A DNA stretch of 64,000 bases from JAJFFW01 sp965263375 (GTDB lineage: Bacteria > Pseudomonadota > Alphaproteobacteria > Caulobacterales > Parvularculaceae): NCBI GenBank assembly GCA_965263375.1, contig OZ253669.1, forward strand, positions 2,790,001 to 2,854,000, read 5' to 3'. Shown here in pieces: positions 1 to 8,587 of this stretch. Every line of letters starts with the position of its first letter. Within the stretch, counting starts at the first letter, position 1. The notes under the pieces were generated by a model. It saw only the letters and a list, made by a program, of their open reading frames with translations. It searched no databases and had not been told where the DNA came from. Both the position numbers and the translations under genes were made by a program.

Positions 1-348
1 ATTGCAGAAGTAACCCCAGCAAAAGCAGAAGACGTCGCCCTCACGCCGTCTAAACGCTCAGCCCCAAGGGTGCCCTTTGGCGCCGTTGTTGAGCAAGGCT
101 TACTGGAGCCAGGATCCGCGCTTTATGCGCCGCGCCGCAAACATACCGCCCATGTGCGCGCGGACGGGTCTATCGCTATAAAGGGTCAAGACGGCGCAAC
201 GCTCCAAGGCTCCATTCATAAAATGGGCGCTCATGTCCAAAAGGCGCAAGCTTGTAATGGCTGGACCTATTGGCATTATGAAGAAAAAACAGGCCTGAAG
301 CCGATTGACTTTTTGCGGGAAAAAATGCGGGCGCGCATGAAAGCATAA
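1..348 (+). CDS. ccrM: CcrM-type GANTC adenine methyltransferase, C-terminal fragment
   Basis: This is the last 115 codons of a gene that begins before the window; the frame is open from base 1. The fragment matches the C-terminal DNA-recognition (RAMA-type) region of CcrM, with the hallmark stretches VPFGAVVEQGLLEPG, GSIHKMGAHVQ and ACNGWTYWH. CcrM methylates adenine in GANTC after replication and so times transcription of cell-cycle genes in Alphaproteobacteria. The catalytic methyltransferase domain lies outside the window and cannot be checked. Its presence fits with ctrA in the same window and with GANTC sites in several promoters here. Family assignment is confident; only the tail is visible. 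Confidence 0.9.
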   Translation: MAEVTPAKAEDVALTPSKRSAPRVPFGAVVEQGLLEPGSALYAPRRKHTAHVRADGSIAIKGQDGATLQGSIHKMGAHVQKAQACNGWTYWHYEEKTGLKPIDFLREKMRARMKA

Positions 349-484
349 AACGTTTTGTGCGCACGAGCTCGGCCCGAGGGCGCTATTCCATCTGTCCAAC
401 ATGGAATCGCCTTAATGTTTGGAAAAGATAGTCAAGAACGCAACACGCTAGACTTGTCAAACAACCTATAACAGGAGATGCCTG

Positions 485-820
485 ATGGCTGGAAAATTTG
501 AGCTCTATAAAGACAAAGCGGGTGAATTTCGTTTCCGCTTAAAAGCTGGCAATGGCGAAAACATCCTCGCCAGTGAAAGCTATAATGCGAAAAGCGGCGC
601 TGAAAACGGCATTGAGTCAGTCAAGAAAAACGCTGGTGATGAGGCGCGTTATGAGATTAAAGAGCAATCCAACGGCAAACCATACTTCGTTTTAAAGGCG
701 GCTAATCACCAGGTCATTGGCAAGTCGCAAGCTTATGAGAGCGAAGCATCCTGCAAAAACGGCATTCAAAGCGTTTTGAGAACGGCGCCCGATGCGGCCG
801 TGGATGATCAAACCGACTAA
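485..820 (+). CDS. YegP-family protein with two DUF1508 repeats
   Basis: A 111-residue protein made of two copies of the DUF1508 (YegP) motif, roughly residues 3-50 and 55-102. Each copy has the pattern of an F-x-L/V-K core, an S-E/Q-x-Y element and a K-N-G-I-x-S-V end (NGIESVKKN, then NGIQSVLRT). The role of the family is not settled; members are small cytosolic proteins. The start is supported by an AGGAG element about 7 bases upstream. The gene stands alone between ccrM and a strong hairpin terminator, so it is probably monocistronic. There is no signal peptide. Confidence 0.85.
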   Translation: MAGKFELYKDKAGEFRFRLKAGNGENILASESYNAKSGAENGIESVKKNAGDEARYEIKEQSNGKPYFVLKAANHQVIGKSQAYESEASCKNGIQSVLRTAPDAAVDDQTD

Positions 821-840
821 AATTTTCCGCATCAACCACA

Positions 841-875
841 AAAAAGCTGCGTGAAATTTCACGCGGCTTTTTTTA
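841..875 (+). terminator. Rho-independent terminator after the YegP-like gene
   Basis: A GC-containing hairpin (AAGCTGCGTG pairing with CACGCGGCTT around a short AAATTT-type loop) is followed by a run of seven T, about 20 bases after the stop codon. The flanking A-run would let it also work leftwards for the converging gene that ends at 916. Confidence 0.85.
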
Positions 876-915
876 TGCCAAAACTTTCAAAACAAGTAAG
901 AAACAGTCAAATTTT

Positions 916-1902
916 TTAAACGCCGTCATTAGCGTTGGCGCTAAAAACCTCATCACAGGAATCAGTGACAAAAGCGACATCATCAATCAAAAACCGGACG
1001 ACTTTCGCTGGCGCGTCCTTGCTCTTGATGCTGACCTCTAATTTATCAATCGGCTTATCCATAAAATAAGCCCCAGCCATATGTCGCCAACGAAACGTGT
1101 CTTTGGTCCAGTTAAAACTCGCTTTGACCGGACTAACAGCGCCGCCCGCTGCGGTTCCCTTTAAGGTAACCTCATAGCGCTCCCCTTCCTTGCCGCCGGT
1201 TGGATAAATAGCCATAGCAGCGGCGCAAACAGGCGCCTCAAAAGACAACGCTAAAGGGGCGCCAAAACGTTCATCAGCATCATAAAGGGCGGCAAACTTA
1301 CCGCTTGGCGCGCGGCGATAAGTACAATGGGAATTATATTGATAATAGCGCTGACCTTTACAGATCTGACGGCGAAGCCCCTTGCTAAAGGTCACGCCAA
1401 AGTCTGCTTTGAAAGCTTTCTCAATTTTTTGATTATGCTTGGCGCCGTTTTCTTCAAAAGTCACAACTTTATAAGGCGGATCAAACGCCGCCTCAGCAGC
1501 ATCGCCAATACGGGAAATCTTGCGCGTATTAGTTACAGGATTGGTATCACCATCCGGATCAGCACCAAGCCCATTGCCAGAGACCACTGGCGATGTCGGG
1601 TCGTGATAGGGGGCTGTGGCTGAGGTTGCTTCGTCTTCCTGATCATAATTCGTGTCGTCAGAGGACGTTTGGTCACCGGCATATGCGCCGCGCCCCGTGG
1701 CATTAGGGGCATGATTATACGCCTTCCCATCTCCCTGAGACGTAGCTGGCCCCTGAGGCGTACCTGGATGAGCTGAAGCATCCGATAAGCCGATGGAAAT
1801 TACACTTGCGCCAACGACCAAAAGCTTTGGAAAAGCCCCGGCAAAGCCCTTGCAATACGTCGCTGAAAAAACACGATCACGTGAAAAAAAATGCGCCATC
1901 AT
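916..1902 (-). CDS. Secreted protein of unknown function
   Basis: A 328-residue protein. I place the start at the ATG at 1902, with GGGGA just upstream, rather than at an upstream in-frame codon: residues after it form a signal peptide with a basic n-region, a hydrophobic core (LLVVGASVISIGL) and an ASA cleavage site. A Thr/Asp/Gly-rich low-complexity linker of about 80 residues follows, then a folded C-terminal domain containing FGVTFSKG, a Cys pair, YNSHC and PVCAAAMAIYPTGG. The domain looks like a beta-rich extracellular module, and at least four Cys could form disulfides. I do not recognise a named family. It is divergent from panD. Confidence 0.75.
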   Translation of the reverse strand: MMAHFFSRDRVFSATYCKGFAGAFPKLLVVGASVISIGLSDASAHPGTPQGPATSQGDGKAYNHAPNATGRGAYAGDQTSSDDTNYDQEDEATSATAPYHDPTSPVVSGNGLGADPDGDTNPVTNTRKISRIGDAAEAAFDPPYKVVTFEENGAKHNQKIEKAFKADFGVTFSKGLRRQICKGQRYYQYNSHCTYRRAPSGKFAALYDADERFGAPLALSFEAPVCAAAMAIYPTGGKEGERYEVTLKGTAAGGAVSPVKASFNWTKDTFRWRHMAGAYFMDKPIDKLEVSIKSKDAPAKVVRFLIDDVAFVTDSCDEVFSANANDGV

Positions 1903-2144
1903 ATCAAATCCCCACTTTATGGTTAATGTACCACGAGGGGGCGGCATTCGCCAACCGCTATTATATGCGAGCAGTTTCAACAACTTATGATTGTTAGATA
2001 TCGCATGCTTGATTTTCGCAAAAATATTTCTTTTTTGCAGATGCAAAACAAGGATTAACCGCTTACTTGATATTATATCTGGAAAAGTGGAAAGCTTTTC
2101 CATAAAAGGTTTGCACTGCAAAAAAAGGCTCAGGAGGGCCAGAC
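1903..2144. promoter_or_regulatory. Divergent control region with repeated TTTGCA palindromes
   Basis: This is the gap between the leftward secreted-protein gene and panD. It holds a palindrome TTTTGCA-GA-TGCAAAA at 2033-2048 and a second TTTGCA-C-TGCAAA at 2110-2122, plus a GGAAAA/TTTTCC inverted repeat around 2080-2101. A TATAAT-like hexamer for the leftward gene lies at 1960-1965. The two TGCA-centred palindromes look like copies of one operator, but which factor binds is unknown. Confidence 0.4.
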
Positions 2145-2501
2145 GTGCTTTTAACCATGCTAAAAGCGAAAATACATCGCGCCACGTTGACGATGACAGA
2201 CCTTCACTATGAAGGGTCCATCGCCATAGACGAGGATATTTTGGAAGCCGCCAACATCTTGCCGCACGAGCAAGTCGATGTATGGAACATCACCAATGGT
2301 GAGCGGCTGACGACTTACGCGCTTGCTGGGGTGCGTGGTTCGCGTGAATTTATGCTAAACGGCGCGGCGGCGCGCAAAGCAACGGTTGGCGACAAAGTGA
2401 TTATTGCCGCCTATGGGCAACTGCCAGCTGAAGAGGCGCGCAATTACAAACCAACGGTTGTATTAATGGATGACGACAACGCCATTGATAAAGTCCTCTA
2501 A
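2145..2501 (+). CDS. panD: Aspartate 1-decarboxylase (pyruvoyl enzyme precursor)
   Basis: PanD converts L-aspartate to beta-alanine for pantothenate and CoA synthesis in the cytosol. The 118-residue proenzyme has the family N-terminus and the self-cleavage site HYEG-S, with cleavage expected between Gly24 and Ser25 to create the pyruvoyl group. The GTG at 2145 is chosen because GGAGGG lies 6 bases upstream; the ATG at 2157 would be too far from it. The GTG start also gives the same N-terminal length as the E. coli protein. No other pantothenate gene is adjacent. Confidence 0.96.
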   Translation: MLLTMLKAKIHRATLTMTDLHYEGSIAIDEDILEAANILPHEQVDVWNITNGERLTTYALAGVRGSREFMLNGAAARKATVGDKVIIAAYGQLPAEEARNYKPTVVLMDDDNAIDKVL

Positions 2502-2699
2502 GCTCAATTATTTTCTCAAAATTAAGCGCTTTTGTAATACGGTAGTAAGTCGCCGACCCTAAAAAGGCATGGCGGAAACCGCTTGCTTTTGAGGAGCTTT
2601 CAAGGCAAGCGCCAACGCAATGCTTTGTCGCTAAAACGCTGTTTCAATGGCGCCCACGGAATGCAAAGGCTACGCTATTTGCTCCCAAAGGAGATTTTG

Positions 2700-4445
2700 A
2701 TGTCTATTGCGCGTTTGTTATTGGGTCTTTCATGCGCCGCATTTCAAATCCTTGCATTAAGCGCCTGTTCAGCATCTTCCGACAACGAAACTGCAAATAA
2801 CCAAAGCGAAGAAACGCCCCTTGTCCGCACGAAAGAAGCCTGGACGACGTTGGAACGGGCGTTAACCGCCGAACGGCCCGCAGACCGAATTGAGACAGAT
2901 GTTGCTTATCTTGCGGGTGACACGCTTTCTGGCCGTGAAGCCGGTACCGCTGGCTATAAAGCGGCAGCTGGATATGTAGCCGCGCGGTTTCAACAAGTCG
3001 GGCTAAAGCCCGGCATCAATGGTTCCTGGTTCCAACAGGTTCCACTGCGTGCAGCAAGGCGCGATATTGAAGCGGCCAGCATCACAATCACAACCGAAAA
3101 AAACGTCAATACCACCCTAATCCCGCTTGATGATTTTATCATCGGCCAATCAATGGCCCAGGCGCAGTTTAGTTTAAGCGCGCCTGTCACATTTGTCGGC
3201 TATGGCGTTTCAGCCCGCAACCAAAACCACGATGATTATGCGGGCCTTGATGTTCGCGGGAAAATCGTCGTCGCTTTTAATGACGCCCCCGTTTCTTTTA
3301 ACAGTGAAGAACGCGCCTTTTATCGCAGCTATGATTACAAACTAAAAACCGCCGCCGCAAATGGTGCAATCGGGTTTATCGCGATACCAACTAAAGCCGA
3401 CTTAAAACGTTATTCATGGGCGCGCCGGGCCGCGGGCGCCAAACAAAAGTCTATGACCTGGTTGCATCCAGATGGGATGGCTGAAATTTCCGCTCACGCC
3501 ATAAAGGCCACCGCCTCTTTAAGCCCTAGCGGCGCCGATAAGTTATTTAGCGAGGCTGATAAGTCCTTCGACGAATTACAGGAAATTGTTGAAAATAACG
3601 GATCTTTTAAAGGCTTCTCCCTTAATAAGACAGTCGCCTTAAAAGGGGCCTCCATCTTTGAGGAGACGACAAGCCCTAATGTGGCCGGATTTCTTCCTGG
3701 CAGCGACCCCAAGCTTAAAAAGGAAATAGTGGTATTAAGCGCTCACCTTGATCATGTTGGCGTATCAGAACCGACATTCAAAAGCACAAAACAGCAAAGT
3801 GATCCGGATAAGTCAGATTACATCAACAATGGTGCGCTTGATAACGCAATGGGCGTCGCCGCCATGTTGGAAGCAGCCAAACAATTTTCTCAAACCAGCG
3901 CGCCTAAGCGCAGCATACTCTTTCTAGCCGTAACCGCTGAAGAAAAAGGACTGATTGGGTCGGACTATTTCGCCCACTACCCCTCCCTTCCCAAAGGATC
4001 GCGCATTGTCGCCAATGTAAATTTAGACATGCCGCTAACGTTGTATGACTTTAACGACATCATCGCTTTTGGCGCGGAACGCTCTAGCCTTGGTGAAACG
4101 GTACGCCAAGCAGCAAGCAAGATGAATATCGCCCTTGTCCCAGATCCTTTCCCAGATCAAGGAATCTTTACAAGGTCAGATCACTACCGCTTTGTGGAAC
4201 AGGGCGTACCGTCTGTTTTTTTATTCCTAGGTCAAGGCAATGGCGGTGACAGTGTATTCGGCGATTATATGGCGAACCACTATCATCAGCCATCTGATCA
4301 ACCTGATTTGCCAATTGACTATGCGGCGGCGGCTCGCTTTGCGACACTTAACTATGAGATCGCCCGAGCCATCGCAGATGATGATAAAGCCCCCCACTGG
4401 CTGGACGGTGACTTTTTTGGAGAGCGCTTTAACTCTGCCCGCTAA
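2700..4445 (+). CDS. M28-family metallopeptidase lipoprotein with PA domain
   Basis: A 581-residue exported peptidase. The start at 2700 has AAGGAG upstream and gives a lipoprotein signal ending LALSAC, with the lipidated Cys at residue 23; the earlier in-frame start lacks this. An inserted protease-associated region (around residues 150-300) precedes the catalytic domain. The two-zinc ligand set of M28 is visible: SAHLDHVG, NNGALDNAMG, TAEEKGLIGS, NLDM and RSDHYRF. Such enzymes trim N-terminal residues from peptides in the periplasm or at the outer membrane. It stands alone after panD and converges on the next gene. Confidence 0.92.
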   Translation: MSIARLLLGLSCAAFQILALSACSASSDNETANNQSEETPLVRTKEAWTTLERALTAERPADRIETDVAYLAGDTLSGREAGTAGYKAAAGYVAARFQQVGLKPGINGSWFQQVPLRAARRDIEAASITITTEKNVNTTLIPLDDFIIGQSMAQAQFSLSAPVTFVGYGVSARNQNHDDYAGLDVRGKIVVAFNDAPVSFNSEERAFYRSYDYKLKTAAANGAIGFIAIPTKADLKRYSWARRAAGAKQKSMTWLHPDGMAEISAHAIKATASLSPSGADKLFSEADKSFDELQEIVENNGSFKGFSLNKTVALKGASIFEETTSPNVAGFLPGSDPKLKKEIVVLSAHLDHVGVSEPTFKSTKQQSDPDKSDYINNGALDNAMGVAAMLEAAKQFSQTSAPKRSILFLAVTAEEKGLIGSDYFAHYPSLPKGSRIVANVNLDMPLTLYDFNDIIAFGAERSSLGETVRQAASKMNIALVPDPFPDQGIFTRSDHYRFVEQGVPSVFLFLGQGNGGDSVFGDYMANHYHQPSDQPDLPIDYAAAARFATLNYEIARAIADDDKAPHWLDGDFFGERFNSAR

Positions 4446-4461
4446 AGACGCCTAACAAAAC

Positions 4462-4587
4462 TCAATAACAGCATCCCTGGTGTTCTCCACCCACAATCGC
4501 GCCGCCTAAAAAGACGAGCCCGCCCACCATGTAGAACGCGGCGACAACAACTTTGAAGGCTATAAATAACCATTTCCCTATGCCCAT
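4462..4587 (-). CDS. Small single-pass membrane protein (41 aa)
   Basis: This short reading frame was found by translating the gap behind the flavoprotein gene. A purine-rich GGGGGGAGAG element lies 6 bases before the ATG. The product starts MGIGKWLFIAFKVVV, continues through one hydrophobic helix of about 25 residues and ends with a short tail containing GCCY. It lies 42 bases downstream of the ferredoxin-reductase-like gene on the same strand, so co-transcription is likely. I recognise no family. The adjacent C-terminal cysteines could bind metal or form a disulfide, but that is speculation. Confidence 0.55.
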   Translation of the reverse strand: MGIGKWLFIAFKVVVAAFYMVGGLVFLGGAIVGGEHQGCCY

Positions 4588-4629
4588 ATTGACTCTCCCC
4601 CCTTATTTTGAGGCAACAGACAATGGACC

Positions 4630-5844
4630 TCAAAGCAGTTCTTTTAAGTTGACCGAAACATCTTCCAGCGTGGCGACGTCAACTTTCGTATTCGCCATTA
4701 TAAGCCTTTTACCCATCGCGAAAGAGGCTGGGTCATTAATCGCATCAACCGCAAGAACCTCACCATCTTTTAGGTACCAAGCGGAAAATTTCTTTGTGTC
4801 CGGATCACCGCGCAACGCGATCTCTTCAGCCCCTTCGCCAAGACCGACCGTTTGTAGCTTGACGTCATATTGATCCGACCAAAACCAAGGCAGAGCATCA
4901 TAAACAACTTCACCGCCAGCCATATTCGCCGCAGCAACCTTGCCCTGTTCAATCGCATTTGGAACGGACTCAAGACGCATCCGCCGACCATAGCGCGGTG
5001 ATGGGAAATTCGTACAATCACCAGCCGCCCAAATGTTGGGGTCGCTTGTTCGTGCGTATTCATCAACAACGATGCCATTATCAACGTTAAGCCCTGCCGC
5101 TTTAGCTAATGAAACCGCCGGCACGGCGCCAATGCCGACCAGGGCGGCGGCGCACTCAATCACCTCGCCGCCAGTAAGCTTGGCGCCCGATATCGCCTTA
5201 TCGCCTTCAAAACCTTCAAGGGCGGCGCCAAGGCGAAGATCGACGCCAGCGTCTTTATGGAGCTTGCCAAAGAATTCTGACACCGGTTGGCTGGCGACCC
5301 GCGCCAAAACCCGGTCCGCCATTTCAAGAACGGTCACATCGCGGCCCGCCGCTTTCGCGACGGCGGCGACTTCAAGCCCGATATAACCAGCCCCGACAAT
5401 CACAACACGGCCATTCGCCGACAAAATCGTGCGCAGGGCATCCGAATCAGCAAGCGATCTTAGATAAAAAATTCCAGGCAAATCAGCACCAGGCGCCCCT
5501 AACTGGCGTGGCGGCGCCCCCGTCGCAAGCAATAAGCGGTCGTAAGAAAAAGTCTCGCCGCCTTTCGTCACAACCTTTTTAGCATCGCGGTCGATCTCAT
5601 GCGCCGCATCACCAAGGTGAAGGCAAACACTTTGTTTTTCATAAAATTCAGGCGCGCGCAAATAAAGCCGCTCTTCGACCATTTCACCCTTTAAATACGC
5701 TTTTGAAAGGGGCGGACGCTGATATGGCGGCGCCGGTTCGTCGCCTATTATTGTAATACTTCCCTCATATCCGCCTTGCCGTAAAGAAACAGCCGCTTGC
5801 GCGCTCGCTTGTCCCGCCCCAACGATTACAATGTTCTGGCTCAT
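4630..5844 (-). CDS. FAD-dependent ferredoxin/rubredoxin reductase-like oxidoreductase
   Basis: A 404-residue flavoprotein of the putidaredoxin-reductase / rhodocoxin-reductase type. It passes electrons from NAD(P)H through FAD to a small iron-sulfur or rubredoxin partner. The FAD-binding GxGxxS near the N-terminus (VGAGQASAQAA), the PPYQRPPLSK element, the NAD-binding VGAGYIGLEVA around residue 150 and the FAD-binding WAAGDC near 270 are all present, followed by the C-terminal reductase domain. No ferredoxin or P450 gene is adjacent, so the partner is unknown. The small membrane protein downstream may be in the same transcript. Confidence 0.9.
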   Translation of the reverse strand: MSQNIVIVGAGQASAQAAVSLRQGGYEGSITIIGDEPAPPYQRPPLSKAYLKGEMVEERLYLRAPEFYEKQSVCLHLGDAAHEIDRDAKKVVTKGGETFSYDRLLLATGAPPRQLGAPGADLPGIFYLRSLADSDALRTILSANGRVVIVGAGYIGLEVAAVAKAAGRDVTVLEMADRVLARVASQPVSEFFGKLHKDAGVDLRLGAALEGFEGDKAISGAKLTGGEVIECAAALVGIGAVPAVSLAKAAGLNVDNGIVVDEYARTSDPNIWAAGDCTNFPSPRYGRRMRLESVPNAIEQGKVAAANMAGGEVVYDALPWFWSDQYDVKLQTVGLGEGAEEIALRGDPDTKKFSAWYLKDGEVLAVDAINDPASFAMGKRLIMANTKVDVATLEDVSVNLKELL

Positions 5845-6264
5845 TTTTTTTTGGTATCCTTTTTATACGGCAACTTTGAAGACAGCTAATTTAGGGCATT
5901 TAATCTGCTAATATCGTCGTGATTGCAAGCATGGCCTTCCCTCCGCACGCACTGCAAAAATCGCTTGGTATCGCAAACACATCTTTAATGCCCCAACCCC
6001 ACCCTATCTTGAGAGGCGGAATTTCGGCGCGCATAACGGGCACACCCGGCAATTTACCACCGGACCGATAAGTTTCGAACGCCTGGGCTTGGTCATCAGC
6101 TCACTGTATATTTATAAAAAAATGGGCGGCCTTACATAGCCTTAATCGGCCCCTTAATCGGCGTCTCATAAAAATACCCCGCGCAAAACCCAGTAAAATT
6201 GACGAAACACTCCTTTCCCGCGTATTAAAGATAATTAGGGGAAACTTTGGGTGGGGCTTTTCGA
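5845..6264. other. Divergent intergenic region without a convincing gene
   Basis: About 420 bases separate the leftward flavoprotein gene from the rightward secreted-protein gene. It should hold both promoters. The only notable sequence is an 11-base direct repeat CCTTAATCGGC at 6140-6150 and 6152-6162. A 46-codon open frame at 5931-6071 has no ribosome binding site, and I do not call it. Confidence 0.5.
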
Positions 6265-6951
6265 ATGTGGAATAGACGCAAATACTTTGTTTGGCTTACG
6301 AGCCTACTCGTCATGACCTTTAGCACGGCATCATTGGGAACAAAGGCCCACGCCGAACAAACCGAAAACAACAAACGGCCTACACTTCAAGAACTTAGCC
6401 CAGAAATAGATTGGGAAGCGGTAAGAAACCAAATAGCTGCGCGACCTCTCGCGAAAGACGGCGCCAGCCCGCGGCTCCGGCTCGTTAACCCCGCCCTTGC
6501 AGTAAAAGCAGCGGCAGAAGAAATTTCTCGCCCCCAATTACCCATTCTTGTTGTGAACCAGCCTGAAGCTTTAAAGAACCTGAAGCTTTATGGACAAGAA
6601 AATGCGTATTTCAGCGCAACTGAGCTAGAAGACGGCATTATCGCCAGAGTTTCAGGGACTAAAAAGCAATTACGGCTTGAACGCCCACCGGAACGGCTTG
6701 CCCGTTTAAATATTGTTCGCGGTCGCCGCCCGCCCCTGCCTAAGCTTGGCGCGCCTTATGTCATTACGCGCAGTCACTCCTCAACGGACTTATCATTTTC
6801 GCTATTTAAAGCAGGATATGTATTAAGTGTCATCTGTGATGATCCGCAGACCGATGAGCGTTGCAACGAAGATCAATATATAAAAAATCTCGCCGCCGCC
6901 CTTGGCCTTATAAACCGCCCGCCAAGTCCACGATCTTTCTTAAAGAAATAA
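6265..6951 (+). CDS. Exported protein of unknown function
   Basis: A 228-residue protein with an N-terminal signal peptide (WLTSLLVMTFSTASLG followed by an AHA-type cleavage site). The ATG at 6265 is preceded by GGTGGGG eight bases upstream, which I prefer to the TTG at 6247. The mature part is mixed hydrophilic with two Cys close together near the C-terminus (VICDDPQTDERCNED), which could form a disulfide. I recognise no family. Its stop codon overlaps the start of the M23 peptidase gene (TAATG), so the two are probably coupled and may act together in the envelope. Confidence 0.75.
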   Translation: MWNRRKYFVWLTSLLVMTFSTASLGTKAHAEQTENNKRPTLQELSPEIDWEAVRNQIAARPLAKDGASPRLRLVNPALAVKAAAEEISRPQLPILVVNQPEALKNLKLYGQENAYFSATELEDGIIARVSGTKKQLRLERPPERLARLNIVRGRRPPLPKLGAPYVITRSHSSTDLSFSLFKAGYVLSVICDDPQTDERCNEDQYIKNLAAALGLINRPPSPRSFLKK

Positions 6952-7724
6952 TGAGCCGCATCATGTCACTAAATCGTACACTGATAGCATCTGTCTCCAC
7001 AATTACGTTTCTCTCTTGGTCGCCCGCTCTCACACAAGAGCTAAATGATGAAACAGGCTCGGCCTTCTCTTTCTTACCTGTGGGCGATTTACTGCCCGAA
7101 AGCGGCCCTGGGTTTGCGGATGCAACTGTTTACAGGGATAACATCGAATTCCCGCTTGAAGGACGCGCCTTTTTGAATAGCCAAGTTTACCGCTATGGCG
7201 GCTATTACGGCTATGTCAATGATATGGAAGGCGGTCAATGTAATGTGGCCAATTACGCCTATCCTTGGCAGGACACCTTTTGCGAAACCCGTTCCCGCTC
7301 ACAAGATCTTTGCCCAGATGGCGGGCATGAGGGGCTTGATATCCGCCCGGCGACTTGTGAAAAATCTGTACACTGGGCGGTTGCCGTCGAAGATGCGCGT
7401 GTAACAGATATCCAGCGCCACTGGGTGACGCTGCAAACAGACAATGGCACGATCTATAATTATCTGCACCTTAACATGTCAGCCTTGGAAGTCACCGAAG
7501 GACAAAATGTGGCGCAGGGTCAGCGTATTGGCCTTGTCTCAAACGATTTTTACAAATCCGACGGCACATCAGTGGCGACAACGATCCACCTTCATTTTGA
7601 GATGTATGAAAACTATGTCTCGTCTGAAGAAGACGATCCCCTTTTCACGAAAGTGAACCCTTATCAAACCCTCGTCGCCGCCTATGAGCGAAAAATCGAC
7701 GCCGCCGCGCAATCAGAAGAATAA
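6951..7724 (+). CDS. Secreted M23-family metallopeptidase
   Basis: A 257-residue exported peptidase of the LytM/M23 fold, which normally cuts peptide cross-links in peptidoglycan. The zinc ligands are intact: His and Asp in GHEGLDIRP and the HxH in TIHLHFEM. A signal peptide (TLIASVSTITFLSWSPALT) starts the protein. Between it and the catalytic core lies a region with four Cys (QCNVANYAYPW, FCETRS, DLCPDGG, ATCEKS), more than usual for the family and suggestive of disulfides. The start overlaps the previous stop; the ATG at 6963 is an alternative. Confidence 0.88.
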   Translation: MSRIMSLNRTLIASVSTITFLSWSPALTQELNDETGSAFSFLPVGDLLPESGPGFADATVYRDNIEFPLEGRAFLNSQVYRYGGYYGYVNDMEGGQCNVANYAYPWQDTFCETRSRSQDLCPDGGHEGLDIRPATCEKSVHWAVAVEDARVTDIQRHWVTLQTDNGTIYNYLHLNMSALEVTEGQNVAQGQRIGLVSNDFYKSDGTSVATTIHLHFEMYENYVSSEEDDPLFTKVNPYQTLVAAYERKIDAAAQSEE

Positions 7725-7784
7725 TATCCATCCTCTGCGCTCTTACTCGGCTTAAAATCAATAAAATTTTTAGGGAGAAACATT

Positions 7785-8537
7785 ATGCGGATTTCTTTAT
7801 TTTTAAGCAGTATCGCGGCCATCGCCTTAACTGCTTGCGGCGGCAGTCACGACCCTTCCGCTGAAGACGCAATCAATGAAAAAGCCGACAAAGCGATCGA
7901 ACAGGCGGACACTGCCACTAACAAGAGTTCAAAACAGCAGGGACTTGTCATCCCTGACGGCGGGGTCCCATCTGCAGAACTTCAGGCCGAAACCAAGAAG
8001 CTAAAAGAAGCGCAACAGGCCGCGGACTTCGATACGATGAATGATATCCAAGCGGCGCGAAAACAGCGAAACGCGGCTAAGAAGCAAGACTTCGATGGAC
8101 TTTTGCCAACGCCATCAGATGGCTGGACGATTGAACACCCAAATACGCGAGGGTCCGTTTGGCAAACCTCCGGCGGTGATCAAATCTATACGGTCTATTA
8201 TATGAAAGATGACGGCGAGGTGTATTCCGCCCCTTGGAAGCAACCCCATATTGAAATCAACATCTATCATGTCGCCCAATCAATGATCGCCGGCAACACC
8301 ATTTGGGCCGCACAAAACGGACGCATCCCAGAAGGTGGTGAGGTACTGACCGTTAACGATCAGCCTGCCACTAAAATTGAAGATATTGATGATGGCGACC
8401 CAAGGGTCATTTATACAATCATCCCCAATACACAAACGCTCGTTCGCTTTACGGGGACAAAAGTTTCAGACGCTGAAACCCGAACGATCATTGATCAGAT
8501 CGATTTTGACCAGCTTGCTGAAATTACAACACGATAA
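7785..8537 (+). CDS. Lipoprotein of unknown function
   Basis: A 250-residue lipoprotein with a clear lipobox LTAC (Cys18) and AGGGAG seven bases before the ATG. The first part after the Cys is an Ala/Lys/Gln-rich, probably helical or coiled stretch of about 80 residues. From about residue 105 a globular domain begins (TPSDGWTIEHPNTRG) and runs to the end. I recognise no family. It lies 60 bases after the M23 peptidase on the same strand, and a hairpin terminator follows, so it probably ends a three-gene envelope operon. Confidence 0.8.
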   Translation: MRISLFLSSIAAIALTACGGSHDPSAEDAINEKADKAIEQADTATNKSSKQQGLVIPDGGVPSAELQAETKKLKEAQQAADFDTMNDIQAARKQRNAAKKQDFDGLLPTPSDGWTIEHPNTRGSVWQTSGGDQIYTVYYMKDDGEVYSAPWKQPHIEINIYHVAQSMIAGNTIWAAQNGRIPEGGEVLTVNDQPATKIEDIDDGDPRVIYTIIPNTQTLVRFTGTKVSDAETRTIIDQIDFDQLAEITTR

Positions 8538-8545
8538 ATTCTTAA

Positions 8546-8575
8546 GGGGCGTCTCTAGTTTATGAGACGCCCATA
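8546..8575. terminator. Bidirectional hairpin between converging genes
   Basis: A nine-base perfect stem, GGGCGTCTC with GAGACGCCC, around an 8-base loop, sits between the lipoprotein stop and the leftward sugar dehydrogenase stop. AT-rich flanks on both sides suit termination in both directions, although neither side has a long T-run. Confidence 0.7.
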
Positions 8576-8587
8576 ATTTATGCGTAA

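Noticed and set aside
4442..4633. 63-codon minus-strand frame behind the flavoprotein gene
   Set aside because: Arg/Cys-rich and overlapping the flavoprotein gene end; the 41-codon frame at 4462-4587 in another phase has the ribosome site and a membrane helix.
5931..6071. 46-codon frame in the gap after the flavoprotein gene
   Set aside because: No ribosome site and Pro-rich, unstructured composition; nothing recognisable.
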